From DATDMG01 sp036518955 (GTDB lineage: Bacteria; Actinomycetota; Actinomycetes; Actinomycetales; Kineosporiaceae): 26,817 bases of DNA. The notes below the pieces were generated by a model that searched no databases, was not told where the DNA came from, and was given only the letters and a program-made list of their open reading frames with translations. Of the stretch, positions 22,550 to 26,817 are shown in pieces. Within the stretch, counting starts at the first letter, position 1. Each line of letters starts with the position of its first letter. Location: contig DATDMG010000528.1 in assembly GCA_036518955.1 (NCBI GenBank), positions 1 to 26,817 on the forward strand, written 5' to 3'. The translations under genes and the position numbers were made by a program.

Positions 22550-23731
22550 TCACTCCAGGTACCAGGGGCTGGCGTAGGCGAGGGCCCAGCCGCGTGCCGG
22601 GTGCGCCGCGGGGTGGGGGCCACCGAGCGGGCGCTGGGGGGCGGCGACGCGGAGCAGCAGCCAGCCCGTGCCGTCCGGCACGGGCACGGTGACCGTGGTC
22701 ACCTCGCCGACGCGGGTGGGTGCGGTGGCCACGACGCGGACTCCGCCGTCGACCCCCGTGCCCTCGTCGCTGCTCGCCAGCACCTGCAGTTCCGCGGGGT
22801 GACCGTGGTAGCTCGAGCCGCCGGTATCGACGGTGAGCCGGGCGACCGTGCCGGTGCGCAGCGGCGAGCCCATCGGGACGTCGTCCAGGCAGGCGTCGAG
22901 CCGCAGGCCCACTTCGCGGGTGGCGTAGGTGTGCCGGGCGGCCAGGCAGGCCCGGACGCCGGCCCGGCTGTGCTCGGCCGCCCAGAGCCCGGTGCGGCCC
23001 TTGCCGACGAGCCCGTAGGAGCGACCGTGCTCATCGCTGCAGCCGATCAGCCCTGGTCGCCAGCCGGCGTCCAGGCAGTCGGCGATCGGTGACCGGAGCC
23101 CCTGGTCGAACCCCTCGAACAGGAAGTCGATCGTTCGGTTGAAGGCCTCCAGCGCCACCATCCGGGAGACGATCTCGGTCCGGTCGGTGGGGAGCGTGAA
23201 CCCGGCCAGCCGGCCCGGCTCCCGGCCGGGATGGTTGTAACCGAACAGGGCCTGGGGCTCGACGTCCGCGAGGAACTCGTGCAGTCCGGTCAGCCGGCCA
23301 GGGGTGTCGACCAGGGCGAAGTCGTCGCTGAACCACACGTTGACGTGGCCCAGCCACGGCTCGGTCCACTCGAACCCGCGCAACGCCGTGAACTCCCCGG
23401 GGACGTCGTGGGCGTCGGCGATCTCGGCCGTGCGCTTCCAGGCGTGGTGGTCGATGCTCGGTGGGGCGAAGCGGGCCGTCGCCAGCGCGCGGGCATCCGG
23501 GTAGTCCTCCGGGCCCAGCAGTGCGAGCCGGTCCAGCGGGATGGATGCGTGGTCGGTGAGGGCCGCGACGTCCAGGCCGGCGTCACGTAGTTGCCGGAAG
23601 GCGTCGTCCGGATCGCCGCGCCCGTCGGAGAGCAGTGAATGGTTGTGCAGGTCGGCGAACAGCAGGCGGACGCCGGCCTGGCGTGCCGGGCCGATCCGGG
23701 ACTGTCTCGCGGAGTCCTCGGGCGCGCTCAT
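22550..23731 (-). CDS. PHP-domain metal-dependent phosphoesterase (CehA/McbA-like)
   Basis: This 393-residue protein has an N-terminal PHP domain, a polynuclear metal-dependent phosphoesterase fold: LLFADLHNHSLLSDGRG (His at about 29 and 31, D36), AALTDHASIP, FTALRGFEWTEP, LFGYNHPGREPG and IGCSDEHGRSYG carry the expected His/Asp/Glu ligands. The C-terminal part (about 290-393) is beta-rich (LDACLDDVPMGSPLRTG, VARLTVDTGG) and ends with ALAYASPWYLE. ATG 23731 is the first start after which similarity begins; the ribosome site is weak. No signal peptide is seen. It converges on the GH65 gene; a link to sugar-phosphate metabolism is possible but not shown. Substrate is unknown. Confidence 0.85.
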   Translation of the reverse strand: MSAPEDSARQSRIGPARQAGVRLLFADLHNHSLLSDGRGDPDDAFRQLRDAGLDVAALTDHASIPLDRLALLGPEDYPDARALATARFAPPSIDHHAWKRTAEIADAHDVPGEFTALRGFEWTEPWLGHVNVWFSDDFALVDTPGRLTGLHEFLADVEPQALFGYNHPGREPGRLAGFTLPTDRTEIVSRMVALEAFNRTIDFLFEGFDQGLRSPIADCLDAGWRPGLIGCSDEHGRSYGLVGKGRTGLWAAEHSRAGVRACLAARHTYATREVGLRLDACLDDVPMGSPLRTGTVARLTVDTGGSSYHGHPAELQVLASSDEGTGVDGGVRVVATAPTRVGEVTTVTVPVPDGTGWLLLRVAAPQRPLGGPHPAAHPARGWALAYASPWYLE

Positions 23732-23890
23732 CGAGACTCGACGGTACTCCACGGCCGGGGCCACCGCGCCGGGGAGGGCACGTTGACCGGTGTGAGCTGG
23801 GCCCCAGCCGGCCGCCGACGCGCCCACCACGCCCGTCCGGAGCGGAGACGACCAGGGATTTCGCCGGCTGAGGGGCGGCGAACGAGACGC

Positions 23891-24238
23891 TCAGTCGCGC
23901 AGGACCTCCGTCAGGGTGCGGCCGCGGCTGAGTGCGACCTCGTCCCGCATCAGGGTGATGTCCCGCTGCAACGGCACGCTGGCGTGGCGCTGCAGGTCGT
24001 CGAGCACGCGCTCCACCGCCGACGTGGTGTCATGGTCGAGTTCCTCGGTCTCGCAGAGCAGGCGCAGGGCCTTCTCGACGTCTTGCCGGACGTCGGCGTG
24101 GACGGCCAGTACGGCCTCGACCTCGTGCGCATGGAGTCGAAGCATCCGCTCCCAACGCTGGCCCATGCGGCTCGACTGCAGTTGCTCGTGCAGCTTCGCC
24201 GTGGCGCTGCTGTGCCCCGCGTCTCCCAGCCCGTGCAT
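23891..24238 (-). CDS. Small helical protein of unknown function
   Basis: The 115-residue product is preceded by a strong GGAGGAA site 7 nt before ATG 24238. It appears wholly alpha-helical and charged: WERMLRLHAHEVEAVLAVHA, RQDVEKALRLLCETEELDHD, AVERVLDDLQRHASVPLQRD, MRDEVALSRGRTLTEVLRD, with one Cys and several His. There is no membrane segment. I recognise no family; a four-helix hemerythrin-like fold is conceivable from the His/Glu content but the motif is not there. The 190-nt upstream gap contains TTGACT on the minus strand at 24333-24338 and no gene. Confidence 0.65.
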   Translation of the reverse strand: MHGLGDAGHSSATAKLHEQLQSSRMGQRWERMLRLHAHEVEAVLAVHADVRQDVEKALRLLCETEELDHDTTSAVERVLDDLQRHASVPLQRDITLMRDEVALSRGRTLTEVLRD

Positions 24239-24428
24239 GACGACGTTCCTCCGGTCCGTGCGGTGTCTCGCGATCGAGGCTGTCCTATCGGCAGGTCACC
24301 TCCCGGGCTGGAGCCGGGCGGGCCTGTCATATAGTCAAGCAGGACGAGAAACGGTCCATAGCGGATTCGGGTTACGCCGTGCGGGATGGGTCCGGCCAGC
24401 TTCCGGTGTACGGCTGGTGTATCCCAGG

Positions 24429-25094
24429 TCAGGCCCGGTGGACGTAGGAGCCCTTGACCACGAGTGCGACGGAGGGTAGCGGCGAGGTGGCGGGCCCCCG
24501 CCTGACGGCGCCGGTGAACGCGTCGAACGCCGAGCCGTGGCACGGGCACTCCAGCGTGCGTCCTCCCGCAGCGACCTGACACCCCTGGTGCGTGCAGACG
24601 GAGCTGTGGCCGACCACGCGCGAGCTGGACGGGCGGCCGATCACCACGTCGCCGACCGTGAGGGACGTCCCGACCGGGACGCTGGCCAGGGCGGCCAGCG
24701 CCCCCTGGGAGAAGTCCTGCGGCGGCTTGCCCGCGCTGCTGGTCGGGCCCGTGCCCCGGGCGGCGGGCGCCGTCGACGAGGTGCTCCTCGTCGTGGTCCG
24801 GGACGTCGTCCGGGTGGTCCTGGGGCTGGTGGTCGCGGGTTCGGCCGGCGGGCTGGTGGCGGCCGGCGCGGCGTCGGTCGGGCCGAGGGACGCGGCACCG
24901 CTGTCGCTGCCGGCCGCGCCGCTGGTGACCGGTTCGCCGGACGGCGACGTGGCCGCCCCGGCGGCGATCGCCGCCCCGCTGCCGGAGCCACAGGCGGCGA
25001 GGGCGCCGGTCGTGACGGTCGCCGCGGCGCCCATCAGGACACCGCGGCGCCCGACTCCCGGCACGTCGGGGGTGTCAGGCAGGGTCTCGGGCAC
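24429..25094 (-). CDS. Tat-exported Rieske [2Fe-2S] lipoprotein (downstream copy)
   Basis: The 221-residue protein has a twin-arginine signal (GRRGVLMGAAATVTTGALAAC; RR at 16-17) ending in a lipobox with Cys 35, so it should be folded in the cytoplasm, exported and lipid-anchored. Residues about 36-125 are a Ser/Thr/Pro/Ala-rich linker, including a Thr/Arg run. The Rieske domain (about 130-221) has both cluster motifs, CTHQGC (167-172) and CPCHGS (183-188), and the usual end SPLPSVALVVKGSYV. GTG 25094 has GGAGGA upstream. It follows a second Rieske gene after 61 nt and is probably in the same operon. The redox partner is unknown; neither cytochrome b nor oxygenase genes are adjacent. Confidence 0.9.
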   Translation of the reverse strand: MPETLPDTPDVPGVGRRGVLMGAAATVTTGALAACGSGSGAAIAAGAATSPSGEPVTSGAAGSDSGAASLGPTDAAPAATSPPAEPATTSPRTTRTTSRTTTRSTSSTAPAARGTGPTSSAGKPPQDFSQGALAALASVPVGTSLTVGDVVIGRPSSSRVVGHSSVCTHQGCQVAAGGRTLECPCHGSAFDAFTGAVRRGPATSPLPSVALVVKGSYVHRA

Positions 25095-25155
25095 AGTTCC
25101 TCCATCGGTCGCCGGACCGGGGCCGGGCGTCAGCTACGGAGGCGGCGAGGGCGGT

Positions 25156-25698
25156 TCAGGCCGGGACGACGTCCGTGCCGCTGACCGTGACGGCTACCGA
25201 GGGTAGCGGGCTTGGGGCGGGGCCGCTCAGCACCTTGCCGGTCAGCGCGTCGAACGTGGAGCCGTGGCAGGGACAGTCGAGCTTCGTCCCGGACACCAGG
25301 ACCTTGCAGCCCTGGTGCGTGCAGTGCGCACTGAACGCGACCACCTTGCCGGCGCTCGGCCGGGCGATGATGATCGGCGAGCCGTCGTGGGCGCTGGCCG
25401 CCGCCGCCCCACCGACGGGGATGCTCGACAGTTGGGCCAGCGCCGCGGAGCCCCTGCCGGTCGCTGCGGCGGGCGAGGATGGGGCCGCGGAGCCGGCGCC
25501 GGCCGCTGGCGAGGCGGGCGACGAACCGGACGAGCCCGAGCCGCACCCGGCGAGCGTGGCCACCCCGGTGACGCCGAGCGCGGCCGTCGCGCCCAGCGCG
25601 ATGACGCTGCGCCGGGCCGGCGGCGTGGCGGCGGACCCGGCGCTGGGGTCGGCGGACCCGGCGAGCTGGGTGGTGGTGCTGGACGGCTCGTGCGGCAC
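25156..25698 (-). CDS. Tat-exported Rieske [2Fe-2S] lipoprotein (upstream copy)
   Basis: This 180-residue paralogue has a twin-arginine start (PPARRSVIALGA, RR at 29-30), a hydrophobic core and a lipobox LAGC (Cys 52), then a short Ser/Ala/Pro/Gly linker (53-85). The Rieske domain carries CTHQGC (126-131) and CPCHGS (142-147) and ends SPLPSVAVTVSGTDVVPA. I chose GTG 25698 because GGAGG lies 5 nt before it; the longer frame upstream is unsupported. It shares its domain with the next gene but has a linker only about one third as long. Such small Rieske lipoproteins are common in actinobacteria, often beside an ECF sigma gene, and here a sigma remnant lies directly upstream. Confidence 0.9.
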   Translation of the reverse strand: MPHEPSSTTTQLAGSADPSAGSAATPPARRSVIALGATAALGVTGVATLAGCGSGSSGSSPASPAAGAGSAAPSSPAAATGRGSAALAQLSSIPVGGAAAASAHDGSPIIIARPSAGKVVAFSAHCTHQGCKVLVSGTKLDCPCHGSTFDALTGKVLSGPAPSPLPSVAVTVSGTDVVPA

Positions 25699-25804
25699 GT
25701 GATCCTCCGGTTCGGGGAGAGGGGCGGGAGTGGATCCGAGTGGTCCGGGGTCGCTCCCGGACACCCTTGTCGGCGGGAGACAGCTTGCCGCACCCGGCAG
25801 GGAG

Positions 25805-25903
25805 CTACGTGCGCCGCAACGGGACATCTACGAGCTTTTTGCCTGTTTCGGCGTCCACGAGTTCGATCCGCCGGATCTGGCCGGGCGGCGTGGCGAGGGC
25901 CAC
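25805..25903 (-). CDS. Possible short reading frame or orphan C-terminal fragment
   Basis: A minus-strand frame with GTG at 25903 and TAG at 25805-25807 would encode 32 residues, including PPGQIRRIELVDAETGKK and LVDVPLRRT, which looks more like real protein than the sigma frame through the same bases. The stretch is less GC-rich than its neighbours (it includes GGCAAAAAGCTC). It begins exactly where sigma-factor similarity ends, so it may be the 3' end of another gene fused by deletion. No ribosome site is obvious; I recognise no family. Confidence 0.25.
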   Translation of the reverse strand: MALATPPGQIRRIELVDAETGKKLVDVPLRRT

Positions 25904-25904
25904 T

Positions 25905-26216
25905 GATCTCCCGCGGTCGGGCCCGTCGGGCCCGCTCGCCGTCGATGACGAGGTTGCGTGCGACCGTCAGCAGCCAGGCCCGGACGGAGGTGGCGCCCGG
26001 GCGGGCGGGGTCGACCGCGTCCGGATGGCGCCAGGCGCGGAGCAGGGTCTCCTGGACGACGTCCTCCGCGCGGGCGAGGTCGCCGCCGACCAGCCGCCGG
26101 ACGTACCCGAGCAGCACGCCCGCGTGCGCGTGGTACAGCTCCCGCATGAGGTGCTCGTCTGTCGCCGGAGCCAGGCCCACACCCCGCAGAACGAGCCGGG
26201 GCCGGGAAGGGTCCAT
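25905..26216 (-). pseudogene. ECF sigma factor remnant: region 2 only, region 4 missing
   Basis: From ATG 26216 (GAAGG upstream) the frame encodes a clear sigma region 2: LYHAHAGVLLGYVRRLVGGD, ARAEDVVQETLLRAWRHPD (the core-binding and -10 recognition helix) and VRAWLLTVARNLVIDGERARR, ending about residue 104. A full ECF sigma needs a region 4 helix-turn-helix of about 60 residues after this; none is present in any minus frame before the Rieske gene. The frame itself stays open into the Rieske gene but reads as nonsense. This suggests loss of the second half and of any anti-sigma gene. A sequencing frameshift alone does not restore region 4. The adjacent Rieske operon may be its former target. 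Confidence 0.7.
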
Positions 26217-26288
26217 CCCGCGGCCTTCATCCCGCGGCGCCCGGGCCTGACCGCCGTTGGCGTGACACCGCCAGCTAGGCTGCCGCCT

Positions 26289-26817
26289 GTGAAGGACCGC
26301 GTCTACCCCGCCGTGATCCTCGGTTTCCGGATGGTGTTCCGGGCGCTCGGGTTGCGGATCACGGTCGAAGGGGCCGAGCACGTACCCAGCGAGGGCGGCG
26401 CCGTCCTCGCCTCCAATCACGTCGGCTACCTCGACTTCACCTTCGTGGGGTGGGGCGCGCGGCCGCGCGGGCGGTTGGTGCGCTTCATGGCCAAGGAATC
26501 GGTGTTCCGACATCGGGTCTCCGGCCCGCTGATGCGTGGCATGCATCACATCCCGGTCGACCGGGCGGCCGGCTCCCAGGCCTTTCGCGACGCGCTGGCC
26601 ATGCTGAAGGCCGGTGAGGCGGTGGGGATCTTCCCCGAGGCGACGATCAGCCGGTCCTTCATGCTCAAGGACTTCAGACCCGGTGCGGTCCGGCTGGCTC
26701 AGGCGGCCGGGGTCCCGTTGATCCCGACGATCGTCTGGGGGAGCCAGCGCATCTACACCAAGGGCCGGCGGCCCGACTCCCGCGGACGCGGCAAGGCCAT
26801 CATGATCGCGTTCGGGG
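26289..26817 (+). CDS. 1-acyl-sn-glycerol-3-phosphate acyltransferase (PlsC-like), 3' end cut by window
   Basis: The frame is open from GTG 26289 to the window end (176 codons). The product would transfer an acyl chain to lysophosphatidic acid or a similar acceptor at the membrane. It has the NHX4D motif as SNHVGYLDF, the second block FMAKESVFRHRV, MHHIPVDR, and the acceptor-binding motif as IFPEATISRS in place of the usual FPEGTRSR. The start follows a TAGGCT -10-like element by 6 nt, so a leaderless or very short-leader transcript is likely; no ribosome site is visible. It diverges from the sigma remnant with a 72-nt gap. The last part of the protein lies outside the window. Confidence 0.9.
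   Translation, partial: MKDRVYPAVILGFRMVFRALGLRITVEGAEHVPSEGGAVLASNHVGYLDFTFVGWGARPRGRLVRFMAKESVFRHRVSGPLMRGMHHIPVDRAAGSQAFRDALAMLKAGEAVGIFPEATISRSFMLKDFRPGAVRLAQAAGVPLIPTIVWGSQRIYTKGRRPDSRGRGKAIMIAFG

Noticed and set aside
24341..24356. GGAC-N8-GTCC upstream of the small helical protein as a DosR-like box
   Set aside because: The arm spacing is 8 rather than 4 nt, so it does not fit the site geometry.
25242..26549. Single 435-codon minus frame through sigma and Rieske regions
   Set aside because: Only residues 112-215 resemble a protein family; the rest is a shadow of the Rieske gene and of the PlsC gene on the other strand.

Overview
The window is very GC-rich (about 70% or more) with GTG starts, 4-nt ATGA/GTGA gene overlaps, a DevR/DosR-like regulator, an LmeA-type protein, a menaquinone-reductase-like flavoprotein and a DUF1918 protein. 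Together these indicate a chromosomal segment of an actinobacterium (Actinomycetota); I cannot safely name the genus. I saw no rRNA, tRNA, CRISPR array, prophage or intact insertion sequence.

Layout. (1) 1-4931: a tightly coupled cobalamin operon on +: the 3' part of a CobL-type methyltransferase, a CbiG-CobJ fusion, precorrin-8X methylmutase, and a CbiX-SUMT fusion joined by a His-rich hinge. CbiG plus CbiX point to the cobalt-early (anaerobic-type) route. (2) 5004-7309: a four-helix membrane protein (-), then a NarL/DevR-like response regulator (+) without a sensor kinase, followed by an unrecognised helical protein (+). DosR-like boxes lie upstream of both the regulator and the unknown gene. 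(3) 7362-10564: a secreted GH16 glucanase-like enzyme (-), an M50 site-2-type protease (+), and a degenerate STAS protein (+) with a third DosR-like box upstream. (4) 10657-16419: a Cys-containing winged-helix regulator, an LmeA-like lipid-binding protein, a transmembrane Ser/Thr kinase without PASTA repeats, a small Cys-motif protein (-), and a PAS-GAF-SpoIIE-HATPase protein (-). (5) 16420-17819: a degraded stretch with a lower-GC perfect inverted repeat, an APC permease remnant, a strong hairpin, and an intact DUF1918 gene. (6) 17820-23731: geranylgeranyl/menaquinone reductase-like oxidoreductase (-), the HAD phosphatase/mutase and GH65 phosphorylase/hydrolase pair (+), and a PHP phosphoesterase (-). 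(7) 23891-26817: a small helical protein, two tandem Tat-exported Rieske lipoproteins, an ECF sigma remnant lacking region 4 (all -), and the start of a PlsC-type acyltransferase (+).

How it fits together. The first block makes corrin intermediates. The middle holds several signalling components (DevR-like regulator, STAS, SpoIIE phosphatase/anti-sigma kinase, Ser/Thr kinase) that could form a hypoxia/stress and partner-switching set, although no direct link is visible beyond proximity and shared box-like sites. The GH65/HAD pair is a disaccharide-processing unit. The Rieske pair is probably extracytoplasmic electron-transfer proteins.

The most interesting leads are the three DosR-like boxes at similar distances from their genes, including one before an unknown protein and one before a STAS protein; the CbiX-SUMT fusion; and the sigma-factor truncation next to the Rieske pair. 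No wholly new system can be demonstrated from the sequence alone.
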